NCBI GenBank assembly: GCA_024641895.1
Contig: JAHECE010000036.1
Coordinates: 585-15,071, forward strand
Source: Actinomycetales bacterium
GTDB lineage: Bacteria; Actinomycetota; Actinomycetes; Actinomycetales; JAHECE01
DNA length: 14,487 nucleotides
Direction of reading: 5' to 3'
In this document: positions 1 through 7,111 of the stretch, one piece after another
How the letters are laid out: every line of letters begins with the position of its first letter
Numbering within the stretch: the first letter of the stretch is position 1
Notes under the pieces: generated by a model
What the model was told of the DNA's origin: nothing
The model's input: only the letters and a program-made list of their open reading frames with translations
Databases searched by the model: none
Translations under genes and position numbers: made by a program

Positions 1-1
1 G

Positions 2-625
2 CCCCTCGCCAACGAGGGCTGGGGCGAGCGGCGCGGCGCCCACCGTCCCCTCTATACCCAGTCCGGCAGCCTGGTCACCGAGCGGACGGTCGACGCGAGG
101 GCGTTCGGTCGGTTCCACGTCGAGATCTTCGAGGAGTGGGTGCGCCGTGACGTCGGCACCGTCTTCGTGCAGATGTTCGACGCGACGCTGGGTGCCCATG
201 TGGGTCAGCACAGCCTGTGCATCTTCTCGCCGACGTGTGGCACCGCGTTGGCGCTCGAGCACAACGGCGACCTGTACTCCTGCGACCACTACGTCGAACC
301 GGCTCATCTGCTCGGCAACATCAAGCGCGAGCGCATGCTCACGCTTGTCGCGTCGCCGCAGCAGCGGAAGTTCGGGCAGGACAAACGTGACACCCTGCCG
401 CAGTACTGCCGAGACTGCAGCGTGCGCTACGCCTGCAACGGCGGGTGCCCACGGGAGCGGTTCATCCACACGCCGGACGGTGAGCCTGGGCTCAACTACT
501 TGTGCGCGGGATACCAGGATTTCTTCGGGCACGTGCAGCAGCCGATGCGGCGCATGGCGGAGCTGCTGCGTGCCGGACGGTTCGCGGACGAGATCATGGC
601 GGAGTACGCGGCCGCCGACGCCTAG
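2..625 (+). CDS. Anaerobic sulfatase-maturating enzyme, C-terminal part (5' end outside the window)
   Basis: Partial gene; 207 codons are visible, open from base 2 to the TAG at 623-625. It is the SPASM/auxiliary-cluster half of a radical-SAM sulfatase maturase (anSME), which oxidises an active-site Cys or Ser of sulfatases to formylglycine without oxygen. The eight auxiliary-cluster cysteines are all visible with family spacing: a C-x5-C pair (CIFSPTC), a Cys followed directly by Asp (SCDHY, the Asp being the proposed catalytic base), then CRDC, CNGGC and a last Cys in NYLC. These would ligate two 4Fe-4S clusters. The radical-SAM CxxxCxxC motif must lie upstream, outside the window. The neighbouring convergent gene is an arylsulfatase with the matching CSPTR motif, which strongly supports the call. 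The product is cytosolic. Family assignment is firm; actual activity on the neighbour is inferred. Confidence 0.93.
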   Translation, partial: PLANEGWGERRGAHRPLYTQSGSLVTERTVDARAFGRFHVEIFEEWVRRDVGTVFVQMFDATLGAHVGQHSLCIFSPTCGTALALEHNGDLYSCDHYVEPAHLLGNIKRERMLTLVASPQQRKFGQDKRDTLPQYCRDCSVRYACNGGCPRERFIHTPDGEPGLNYLCAGYQDFFGHVQQPMRRMAELLRAGRFADEIMAEYAAADA

Positions 626-680
626 GGACGGCGGCGGGCACTGCCCACGTGGCAGCGCGGCGGGCCTGGACGAACTGCCG

Positions 681-710
681 TCAGCCGGCAGCCCGAAGGC
701 TGCCGGCTGA
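681..710. terminator. Perfect hairpin between convergent maturase and sulfatase genes
   Basis: A 13-bp perfect inverted repeat (TCAGCCGGCAGCC, loop CGAA, then its exact complement) sits 55 nt after the maturase stop and 32 nt after the sulfatase stop. It is symmetrical, so it can fold in both transcripts. There is no U-tract, as is usual in GC-rich actinobacteria. It is best read as a bidirectional terminator. Confidence 0.8.
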
Positions 711-742
711 GCGAGGGTCCCTCCTGGCGGGCGAGGTCGTCC

Positions 743-3088
743 TTACTGGCGGGCGAAGAGCGCTGCGGCTTCGCGGGCGAGGTCGTGGAACGGCTCGCCG
801 CTGACGTCGATCACGCACTTCACGATCGTTCCCCCGACGAAGGGGAAGGGCGGCTCGCCGGGCAGGTCGTCGATGACCGGTTCCAGCCCTGACTTGCCGA
901 CGACCAGACCGCCGCCGCCGAGCCCGAACTTGCCGGGCTGGGTGATGATCGTGGCTTCGCCGACCGACCGGTCCCGAATGTTCACGGTCACCGTGCCCTG
1001 GGTCGGCATGCCGACGCCGACCTTCGCGAACGACGCCGACAGGACGACATGGCCCTGGGGGACGGGTTCGTCGGACTCCACGACCTGGATGCGTTCGCCT
1101 ACCCAGTTGTAGGCGTAGCAGAGCTTGCCGTCCTTGACGTACAGGGCGTGGCCGCCGAAGCGAGAGCCCTGGGAGAACAGGACGCCGCGGGCGTCGGGGG
1201 AGGTGATGTCGACCTCCACCGCGATGGTGAAGGAGCGGTTGCGGATGTCCGGGGCCACCGACTCGGGCACGCCCGCGCCACCGGGGTAGTAGACGTAGCG
1301 GCCCCGCGGCGCCGACATCTGGGGTCGTGGGGTGTTGAACGCCTCGACCGCAGTACGAGTCTCCAGCGGCAGGGCCTGGTACTTGCCGGCTTCGACCCAC
1401 CACATGTCCACCAGCTCGCGCAGCTTCTCCGGATGCTGGGCGGCGAGGTCGTGGCACTCCGAGGGGTCCTCGTCGGTGTGGAACAGCTCCCACTGCTGGT
1501 CGGTGAAGTGGCCCCAGGCGTTCGGTGCGGCCGGGCCCAGCGATGCTGCCTTCCAGCCGCGGTGCCAGATCGCCCGGGTGCCCAGCATGGAGTAGAACTG
1601 CGTCTCCTTGCCGGTGTCGGCGTCGGCGTCCTCGAAGCTGGCCGCGAAGCTGACGCCCTCGAGCGCCTTCTGGGGGTGGCCGTTGACGACGTCCGGCAGC
1701 TCGACGCCGAGTGCCTCGTACAGGCTCGGCACGATGTCGACCGCGTGGGTGTACTGGGTGCGCACCTGCCCGGCCTGCTGGATCCCGCTGGGCCACGACA
1801 CGATCATCGGGTCTGCGGTGCCACCGCGCAGGTTGCCGTACCTCTTCCACATCTTGAACGGGGTGTTGAACGCCCACGCCCACCCCGTCGGGTAGTGGTT
1901 GTACGTCGTCGGGCTGCCCAGCTCGTCGAGGTACTTCAGGTTCTCCTCGATGGTGTCGTCGATCCCGTTGAAGAACTTGTTCTCGTTGACCGAGCCCTGC
2001 GGCCCGCCTTCGCCCGAGGCGCCGTTGTCCGAGACGATCACGACGATCGTGTTCTCGAGCTGACCGGAGGTGTCCAAGAAGTCGAGCACGCGACCGATCT
2101 GGTGGTCCGCGTGGCTGAGGAAGCCCGCGTACACCTCCGCCATCCGACTGAAGAGCCGCTTCTCCGCCTCGGACAGCGACGCCCACGGACGGACGGTGTC
2201 GAGCTCGGGCCATGTCTGCCCGTGCGCGCTGGTCGTCTCTGCGTACGGGTTGATCGTCGAGAGCTCCGTGGTCTCGGGCACGATCCCCATCGCCTTCTGG
2301 CGCTCCAGCACTCCCTCGCGGTAGTCCTCGTACCCGTTGTCGAACACGCCCTTGTAGCGGTCTGCCCACTCCCGGGGCACCTGGTGGGGGGCGTGGGCCG
2401 CGCCGGGGCAGAAGTACAGCAGGAACGGCTTCTCGGGTGCGATGGCCTTGGCGTCCTGGATGAACTGGATCGCCTTGTCGGCAAGGTCGACGCTCAGGTG
2501 GTAGCCCTCCTCGGGAGAGGCCGGAGGCTCCACGGGGTGGTTGTCGTGGATGAGGTCGGGGTACCACTGGCTGGTCTCGCCGCCGAGGAACCCGTAGTAC
2601 CGCTCGAAGCCCCGCCCCAACGGCCACTGCCGCTTGGAGGAGGCCACGTTCATCTCGTCCTCGGCCGTCAGGTGCCACTTGCCGACCGCGTAGGTGTTCC
2701 AGCCGCGTCCGTTGAGCACCTCGGCGAGGTTCGCGCACTCGAAGGGGATGTGGCCGTTGCTGTTCGGGTACCCGTCGGTGATCTCGGTGATCCCCGCCAT
2801 CCCGTTCGTGGTGTGGTTGCGCCCGGTCATCAGGCACGAGCGCGTCGGAGAGCACAGCGCGGTCGTGTGGAAGTTCGTGTAGGTGAGGCCCGCCCGGGCG
2901 ACCCGGCTGATGGCCGGAGTCTCGATCAAACCTCCGAACGGCTCCATCGCGGAGAACCCGACATCGTCCAGCACGATGTACACGATGTTCGGGGAGCCGT
3001 CCGGAGCCTTGGGCTGCTCGTACGGCGTCCAGTCCGGCGTCGAGTCCTTGACATCGATGTTGATCCGACCCGCGAACTTCTGCGCCAC
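743..3088 (-). CDS. Cytosolic arylsulfatase, large AtsA/AtsD-like type with C-terminal beta-sandwich
   Basis: 781 aa, alkaline-phosphatase-superfamily sulfatase that hydrolyses sulfate esters to alcohol and sulfate. Visible sites: metal-binding Asp41-Asp42 in IVLDDVG; signature CSPTRSCLMTGR with the formylglycine precursor Cys79 and Arg83; VGKWHL with Lys137 and His139; GAAHAPH around 229-235; metal ligands Asp354-Asn355 in SDNGAS. Residues from about 640 form a Gly-rich extension resembling the beta-sandwich of the large mycobacterial AtsA/AtsD enzymes, which are of similar length. No signal peptide is seen, so it is probably cytosolic. The GTG start at 3088 was chosen because GGGAG lies 6 nt upstream; the longer alternative frame is a shadow. 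It converges on the maturase gene. The cysteine type fits modification by that enzyme, although mycobacterial relatives are usually matured by the O2-dependent FGE. The natural substrate cannot be told from sequence. Confidence 0.95.
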   Translation of the reverse strand: MAQKFAGRINIDVKDSTPDWTPYEQPKAPDGSPNIVYIVLDDVGFSAMEPFGGLIETPAISRVARAGLTYTNFHTTALCSPTRSCLMTGRNHTTNGMAGITEITDGYPNSNGHIPFECANLAEVLNGRGWNTYAVGKWHLTAEDEMNVASSKRQWPLGRGFERYYGFLGGETSQWYPDLIHDNHPVEPPASPEEGYHLSVDLADKAIQFIQDAKAIAPEKPFLLYFCPGAAHAPHQVPREWADRYKGVFDNGYEDYREGVLERQKAMGIVPETTELSTINPYAETTSAHGQTWPELDTVRPWASLSEAEKRLFSRMAEVYAGFLSHADHQIGRVLDFLDTSGQLENTIVVIVSDNGASGEGGPQGSVNENKFFNGIDDTIEENLKYLDELGSPTTYNHYPTGWAWAFNTPFKMWKRYGNLRGGTADPMIVSWPSGIQQAGQVRTQYTHAVDIVPSLYEALGVELPDVVNGHPQKALEGVSFAASFEDADADTGKETQFYSMLGTRAIWHRGWKAASLGPAAPNAWGHFTDQQWELFHTDEDPSECHDLAAQHPEKLRELVDMWWVEAGKYQALPLETRTAVEAFNTPRPQMSAPRGRYVYYPGGAGVPESVAPDIRNRSFTIAVEVDITSPDARGVLFSQGSRFGGHALYVKDGKLCYAYNWVGERIQVVESDEPVPQGHVVLSASFAKVGVGMPTQGTVTVNIRDRSVGEATIITQPGKFGLGGGGLVVGKSGLEPVIDDLPGEPPFPFVGGTIVKCVIDVSGEPFHDLAREAAALFARQ

Positions 3089-3114
3089 AACCGACTCCCG
3101 TCACCCGCAAGACA

Positions 3115-3127
3115 CTGCTGCCAGCAG
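3115..3127. promoter_or_regulatory. 13-bp palindrome upstream of the arylsulfatase
   Basis: CTGCTG-C-CAGCAG is a perfect inverted repeat 26 nt upstream of the sulfatase GTG. A possible -10 box on the minus strand (TAGGTT, 3130-3135) abuts it, but no convincing -35 is seen. It could be an operator or a 5'-UTR structure. The half-site is short and chance occurrence is possible. Confidence 0.3.
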
Positions 3128-3334
3128 GAAACCTACCCCTAGTTGATGCAGCGGGACCGTAGTCGCGCGGGCGTGTGAGCAGAGTTGCTCAACGCGCCCG
3201 GCAGCCCCTCGGGCGACCGTTCGACGTGGACTGTCGCGGCAGTGTCTCCGGAGGGTCGGGAACGACCCCATCGCGCCGATCCGGTTGGTCGGTGCCGGCG
3301 GTCACCAGGACTCGCCCGGGTCGGGTCAGGCTCG

Positions 3335-3352
3335 CCCGGGGTCCGCCCCGGG
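3335..3352 (-). terminator. Hairpin just after the SQR-like/48-aa gene pair
   Basis: CCCGGGG-TCCG-CCCCGGG forms a 7-bp all-GC stem with a 4-nt loop. It begins 6 nt beyond the stop codon of the 48-aa gene in the minus-strand direction. It lacks a U-tract. The position directly after the last gene of the pair makes termination the likeliest role. A copy of CTCGCCCGGG at 3311-3320 repeats the one at 3331-3340. Confidence 0.6.
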
Positions 3353-3358
3353 TCCGGC

Positions 3359-3505
3359 TCAGTGGTGGCCGCGCGCGATGATCTTGATCATCTTGATGTT
3401 GATCGCGAGGAACCTGAGCACCTGGTACGGAAGGTTCGTGCGCCTGCGCAGCGTCTTCTCGGTCGGCAGCGGTGCCGAGGCGATGGACTCGGTGACGGTG
3501 TCCAT
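3359..3505 (-). CDS. 48-aa basic small protein downstream of the SQR-like gene
   Basis: A short protein of unrecognised family. The ATG at 3505 is preferred over an in-frame GTG at 3541 because a strong GGAGGAGG lies upstream of it with 6-nt spacing; the longer form would add 12 residues of Arg-rich tail. The N-terminal 18 residues are polar. They are followed by basic TLRRRTNLPYQ and then an amphipathic or weakly hydrophobic stretch, VLRFLAINIKMIKIIARG, ending in His-His. This could lie on the membrane surface. It starts 32 nt after the flavoprotein stop and a hairpin follows at once, so the two are almost certainly co-transcribed. A role as small subunit or membrane anchor of the SQR-like enzyme is inference from position only. 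Confidence 0.75.
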   Translation of the reverse strand: MDTVTESIASAPLPTEKTLRRRTNLPYQVLRFLAINIKMIKIIARGHH

Positions 3506-3537
3506 TCCTGTCCTCCTCCGGCGGGTGGTGGGTCGGC

Positions 3538-5001
3538 TCACTCGGGGATGAGGAACCAGAGCGGTCGGGCCTTGGCCTTGTAGATGAACAGGTAGTGCAG
3601 CAGGAGCTTCATCCAGTGGCCCGCGAGGCCGATCTCACCTGACGTCCCTGTCTCGTCCCGACCGGCCGACGTCGGGTACTTCTCGTGGTCGGGCACCACC
3701 GGGTACATGGTCATCGCGGCCGCCGAACCTGTGCGCAGGCCCGTGCCGGCGGAGGCGATGCACGCGGCGCCCATCCGCGCCATCGACGCCGTGTGGGTGG
3801 GCGCGGTCGCACCCTTGGTGATCATGTCGGCAATCGTCTCCGCGGCGACCCGGCCCATGATCCCGGACGGCATGCCCGTGCGCGGGGGTGCCGGCGTGAT
3901 GACCGTGCCCTTCGCGCTGGTGCGCGGCCGCGAGATCGGGTGCGGCGGGGCGAAGGCGATCCCGACGCCGAAGACGTTCGCGTACGTGGGGCTCTGGTAA
4001 GTCTTCGGCCAGTCTTGTGCCTGCCATTGCTCGAACGGCTTGGCGGCGTAGTCCGCGTCGACCCTCATCAAGCCGTTCGGCGCGAAGATCTCGCCGGTGA
4101 TGTCGTTGCCCTCGCGATCGAAAGCGGCCAGGTCCGCGCCGCGGAAGGGTGGCAGGAGCATCGCGAAATCGAAGGGCAGCTCGTGCTCGGAGCCGTCGAG
4201 CTGCTCGTAGTGGATGACGCCGGGGTCCACCTTCTGCACGTGCGCCCGGGTGATCGCACGCACGCCCCGTTCGTGGAAGAGGGACTCCGTCCACGTCTTG
4301 CTCGACGTCGTGAAACCCCGTTGCGTGAAGGACATCCCACCGACTCCGAAGTCGCCCAGCTCGTACTCGTTGCTGAGGTACACCACGTCGGCGAGGTCCC
4401 GCACGCCACGGGTCCGGAGCTCGTGCTCCACGTTGAAGGTGTACTCGAAGGCCGCGCCCTCGCAGGTGCACATGCCGTGCCCGGTCCCGACGACCAGGGT
4501 CTGCGGCGTGCCGGCCTGCAGCTTGGCAACCACCTTCTCGAGCTCCGCGGCGGTGTGCGCGGCGTGCTGGGCCGTGCACACCGACAGCGAGTTCCCGCCG
4601 TCGGGCCCAAGGCCGGGGGTGGCGGCGAAGTTCAGCTTCGGGCCGGTCGCGTTGATGAGGTAGTCGTAGGTCACGCGCTCGGTCTCACCTGAGCGCGCCG
4701 GCTCCGTGTAGCGGATCTCGACGGCGGGGCTGAGGTCGTCGCCGGAGCCTTCGGGGAAGAGCGTCGTCGCCAGGGCCTGGCGGAAGTCGATGCCCTTGCG
4801 CGCGTAGATCGGGGCCAGGGGGAAGGTGACCTGTTTGACGGTCATCTTCCCGACCCCCACCCAGATGTTCGAGGGGATCCAGTTCCACTGGGAATTGGGC
4901 GAGACGACGATGACCTCGTGCGTCGCGGGCAGCTTGCGCCGCAGGTGCAGCGCGGCAGTGTGCCCGGAGATGCCTGCACCCAAGATCACCACGCGCGCCA
5001 T
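3538..5001 (-). CDS. sqr: Sulfide:quinone oxidoreductase-like FAD flavoprotein
   Basis: 487 aa, NAD(P)/FAD-dependent oxidoreductase of the SQR/FCC group; these oxidise sulfide to polysulfide or sulfur and pass electrons to quinone. The N-terminal Rossmann motif is GAGISGHTAALHL (residues 8-20) with WIPSNIWVGVG around 41-51; a second FAD segment is INATGPKLNF near 116-125. Candidate redox cysteines are Cys142, the CTC pair 178/180 and Cys414, roughly where SQRs carry their three. The C-terminal 30 residues (WMKLLLHYLFIYKAKARPLW) look like the amphipathic membrane-binding tail of SQR. The ATG at 5001 has AGGAGG 9 nt upstream; upstream in-frame starts give a compositionally odd Arg-rich extension. 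The two close cysteines 178/180 are somewhat unusual, so a sulfide-related but different substrate remains possible. The 48-aa gene follows in the same transcript. Confidence 0.85.
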   Translation of the reverse strand: MARVVILGAGISGHTAALHLRRKLPATHEVIVVSPNSQWNWIPSNIWVGVGKMTVKQVTFPLAPIYARKGIDFRQALATTLFPEGSGDDLSPAVEIRYTEPARSGETERVTYDYLINATGPKLNFAATPGLGPDGGNSLSVCTAQHAAHTAAELEKVVAKLQAGTPQTLVVGTGHGMCTCEGAAFEYTFNVEHELRTRGVRDLADVVYLSNEYELGDFGVGGMSFTQRGFTTSSKTWTESLFHERGVRAITRAHVQKVDPGVIHYEQLDGSEHELPFDFAMLLPPFRGADLAAFDREGNDITGEIFAPNGLMRVDADYAAKPFEQWQAQDWPKTYQSPTYANVFGVGIAFAPPHPISRPRTSAKGTVITPAPPRTGMPSGIMGRVAAETIADMITKGATAPTHTASMARMGAACIASAGTGLRTGSAAAMTMYPVVPDHEKYPTSAGRDETGTSGEIGLAGHWMKLLLHYLFIYKAKARPLWFLIPE

Positions 5002-5096
5002 CGCCGTCGGCCTCCTCGTCGAGTCCTGCCCACGAGCGTGCGCGCCGCGCGCGTCCCGGCGGGAGCCGACGAGGCCCGGGCCGGCACACATCCCCA

Positions 5097-5114
5097 CGTG
5101 AGCCTTCTCTCACG
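5097..5114. promoter_or_regulatory. Inverted repeat upstream of the SQR-like gene
   Basis: CGTGAG-N6-CTCACG is a perfect 6+6 dyad 95 nt upstream of the SQR-like ATG. It lies in the leader or promoter region. The size and spacing suit a dimeric winged-helix repressor. No regulator gene is adjacent, so the binding protein is unknown. Confidence 0.35.
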
Positions 5115-5450
5115 CTAGCCCCGGCGCCGTGGGCCCGACGGGACCCAGGTCCCTCTGCGGTGTTGTCGTCGACGGGCGCGACGAGGCCGGGCCGCGTGCC
5201 GGGAGGAAGGCCGCGGTCAGCCTGCCGGCACCAGGCCGGCGGTCTCGAGGATCCGGACGGCGGCGCAGGCAGAGCGGCGCGGCGGGCCACGGATCGCGAG
5301 CGCCACGATGTCCGCACGCCCCAGGAACAGGAGTCAAGGGCCACCTGGAACCCACTCGCGGCGGCAACGGCCCGGTGTTGGCGGCGGTGGTGCGAGACAC
5401 TGGCCCCGCTGAGCTATCCCGATGCGGGGTAGTGAGAAGGGTGGTCGCGA
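5115..5450. other. Region without a supported gene (about 340 bases)
   Basis: It lies between the promoter side of the SQR-like gene and the first small membrane-protein gene. Open frames here are Arg/Gly/Pro-rich shadows with no good ribosome-binding site. The only structure noted is a 6-bp inverted repeat, CCCCGC (5404-5409) and GCGGGG (5424-5429), just upstream of the next start. It could be a leader hairpin. Confidence 0.5.
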
Positions 5451-5747
5451 ATGGAAGTGCTCCAGCTCGCAGGAGGAGTGGTTCTCTTCTTCGTGGTCGC
5501 TGCCGGCCTCGCGTGGGCGGGCCGTCGGTTCTGGTGGCATTCCCCGAAGACCTTGGCCTCTGCCGCCACTGTGACGTCTGCAGGTTCGACAGCGTCCTCC
5601 TCGAGCGAGCCGGCATCGCCTGAGGCGGAGGGCAGCCGTCGTGGGTGGGTGCCGGCGGTGGTTCTGCTGGCAGTGACCGTCGCACTCGTGCTCCGCAGGC
5701 GCCGGCGTCGCCGGCGGCGTTGTCGCTCCTGCAACGGCGCTGCTTGA
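5451..5747 (+). CDS. Small two-helix membrane protein with poly-Arg tail
   Basis: 98 aa, no recognised family. An N-terminal hydrophobic segment (residues about 5-23) is followed by AGRRFWW, a Ser/Ala/Glu-rich linker (about 35-62), and a second hydrophobic helix (about 66-80). The protein ends in nine consecutive arginines followed by CRSCNGAA with a C-x2-C. Third codon positions are mostly G/C, as in the certain genes, and the start has a modest GAAGGG upstream. The positive-inside rule would place the Arg tail in the cytoplasm. No neighbour suggests a function. It may be an LPXTG-less membrane hypothetical; a spurious frame is possible but less likely given two well-formed helices. Confidence 0.5.
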   Translation: MEVLQLAGGVVLFFVVAAGLAWAGRRFWWHSPKTLASAATVTSAGSTASSSSEPASPEAEGSRRGWVPAVVLLAVTVALVLRRRRRRRRRCRSCNGAA

Positions 5748-5922
5748 CGATTCGCGCGAGGGTCACCTGCGGCGGGTCTCGGGGAGGAAGCGCGAGACCT
5801 GGACGCCTGCGGGCTGGGCGGTGGGGCCCTGCCGAGTGCGGGTCCTCGGGTCCTTGTGCTCTAGCGGTCGACGAGTGCGGCGGGACGCTGGAATGGCGCG
5901 AAGGAGTCGCCGGAGGTGGACG

Positions 5923-6237
5923 ATGCGGCACTGGCCGGCAATCGTCTGTGTGGTGATCGTGGCGACGACCGGCTGTGCCGGTTCGGTCGGGACGGACGCA
6001 CCCTCGCCGACCGACGGGCAGCCACCGCAGTCGTCGCCGCCTGCTCTGGTCGGCGTCTCGTCGACCGACGGGCTGGACTGGAGCCGGGTGCCACCCGAGG
6101 ACCTGCGGGGCGACCGGACCGAAGCCGGCATCTCGGTCGACTCCGTGGCCTGGCTGGGTGATCACTGGCTGGCGCTCGGCCGCGTGTGGGACTACCCCGA
6201 CGAGATCGCCACCGTTGTCGCGTGGACCGGACGATGA
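5923..6237 (+). CDS. Short putative lipoprotein, possibly C-terminally truncated
   Basis: 104 aa. The ATG at 5923 is chosen because GGAGG stands 6 nt upstream; longer in-frame starts give an Arg-rich leader. The N-terminus MRHWPAIVCVVIVATTGC is a lipoprotein signal with Cys18 as the lipidation site, followed by a Ser/Pro-rich tether. The mature part contains SSTDGLDWSRVP and SVAWLGDHWLALGRVWD. These resemble the Trp/Asp-Gly repeat style of secreted actinobacterial beta-propeller-like lipoproteins, which are much longer. The frame stops after VVAWTGR, where relatives of this style would be expected to continue. A coding-like segment on the opposite strand starts right there, so the gene may have been cut by a rearrangement. 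Function unknown. Confidence 0.6.
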   Translation: MRHWPAIVCVVIVATTGCAGSVGTDAPSPTDGQPPQSSPPALVGVSSTDGLDWSRVPPEDLRGDRTEAGISVDSVAWLGDHWLALGRVWDYPDEIATVVAWTGR

Positions 6238-6283
6238 CCGGGAACGTCTCGTCGGCGAACAGGTTCTCGGCGAGCGCGATCAT
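6219..6283 (-). pseudogene. Coding-like fragment on the minus strand abutting the lipoprotein 3' end
   Basis: Read on the minus strand from an ATG at 6283, about 21 codons (beginning MIALAENLFADETF, continuing PVIVRST) all end in G or C, with balanced, protein-like composition. Beyond 6219 the frame runs into the antisense of the lipoprotein gene and becomes Arg-rich shadow. No ribosome-binding site is visible. The family was not recognised. It may be the 5' or internal remnant of a lost gene. It is short, and a chance run in GC-rich DNA cannot be excluded. Confidence 0.25.
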
Positions 6284-6402
6284 GGCGGCGGGGCAGTGTC
6301 TCGCTGGGCTCCGCGCCGGCGCCTGATGGTGCTGGTCGGGTGTGGGCCGGTCCTCCTGCGCGTCGGGTTGGTCGGCTCCGCCCCTGACGGTCACGGGTAG
6401 CC

Positions 6403-6987
6403 GTGGGCGCGGCAGTGGTGGTCGCCGTCGTGACCGGGTGGTCGCTGCTACGCGTGGGCGAGTTCCTCCTGTCCGAGCGGAACACCGGTCGGTTGCTCGC
6501 CGCGGGGGCGATCGAGCGTTGCGGAGCGCAGCATCTTCCGCTGATCCTCGCAAACGTGGCGGTCGCGTTCCTCGCTCTCGTGGGGCAGTCGCTCCCCGGG
6601 GGTGTCGGCGGCCCGATCTCGCTCGCTGCACTCGTGGTCCTGCTGGGCGCGGAGACGGTGCACTGGTGGACCATCCTGACCTTGGCCTCCCGGTGGACCA
6701 CACGCGTGCTGGTCCTGCCGGGGGAGAGTCCACGCCGGGCGGGGCCGTATAGGCTCCTGCGTCATCCGGGCTACGTGGCCGGGACCGTGTCGGGCACCCT
6801 GCTGCCGCTCGTGGCGGGAAGCTGGCCCGGGTCGGTCGTGGCCGCCGGATTGCTGGTGGCCGTCGTCGTCCCGCGTGTCCGGTGCGAGGACGAGGCGTGG
6901 AGATCCATCGGGACGCGGTGCGGCCGGGACGGCTCACGGGCCGAGACCGACGACGACGGGCGCGCGAGCCCGCGCGACGGTGAGTGA
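6403..6987 (+). CDS. Isoprenylcysteine carboxyl methyltransferase-like membrane protein (ICMT/YpbQ-type)
   Basis: 194 aa integral membrane protein. Family marks: an N-terminal helix followed by RVGEFLLSERNTGRLLAAGA and a QHLP (usually HYP) site; then ETVHWWTILTLASRWTTRVLVLPG and the hallmark GPYRLLRHPGY around residues 114-124, which is the SAM-binding segment of this methyltransferase superfamily. About four to five helices are visible. Bacterial members methylate isoprenoid-like or polyketide-derived lipids, and some pair with type III polyketide synthases, but no such gene is nearby. The last helix ends in VPRVRCEDEAW as in relatives, after which the tail is hydrophilic. The GTG at 6403 is the first start after an in-frame stop; no clear Shine-Dalgarno is seen, and the GTGs at 6415 or 6418 are alternatives. 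A strong hairpin directly follows the stop. Confidence 0.75.
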   Translation: MGAAVVVAVVTGWSLLRVGEFLLSERNTGRLLAAGAIERCGAQHLPLILANVAVAFLALVGQSLPGGVGGPISLAALVVLLGAETVHWWTILTLASRWTTRVLVLPGESPRRAGPYRLLRHPGYVAGTVSGTLLPLVAGSWPGSVVAAGLLVAVVVPRVRCEDEAWRSIGTRCGRDGSRAETDDDGRASPRDGE

Positions 6988-7010
6988 CGTCGCCCGCAGG
7001 GCGGGCGACG
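6988..7010 (+). terminator. Terminator hairpin directly after the ICMT-like gene
   Basis: CGTCGCCCGC-AGG-GCGGGCGACG forms a perfect 10-bp stem starting at the base after the TGA (6985-6987). There is no U-tract. Its exact position supports the assigned stop codon and termination between this gene and the next. Confidence 0.7.
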
Positions 7011-7111
7011 GTGCGTCTGGGTGGCCGGCCGGCCGTCCGCGGCACACTCCACGCCGCCGGTGTCCTGCGCTGCTCCTTGTCCGACCTCGGGTGGGCTGGG
7101 AGGCTGTCCAC

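Noticed and set aside
681..3110. 809-codon minus-strand frame overlapping the sulfatase
   Set aside because: Arg/Gly/Pro-rich out-of-frame shadow; it even runs through the terminator hairpin at 681-710.
1049..3142. Long plus-strand open frame (697 codons) opposite the sulfatase
   Set aside because: Its translation is the Val/Arg/Gly/Leu-rich antisense typical of GC-rich genes; the opposite strand has complete sulfatase motifs and a ribosome-binding site.
5388..5432. On the minus strand, GGGATAGCTCAGCGG resembles a tRNA D-arm
   Set aside because: No matching acceptor stem, anticodon arm or T-arm could be built at proper spacing, so it is taken as chance similarity.
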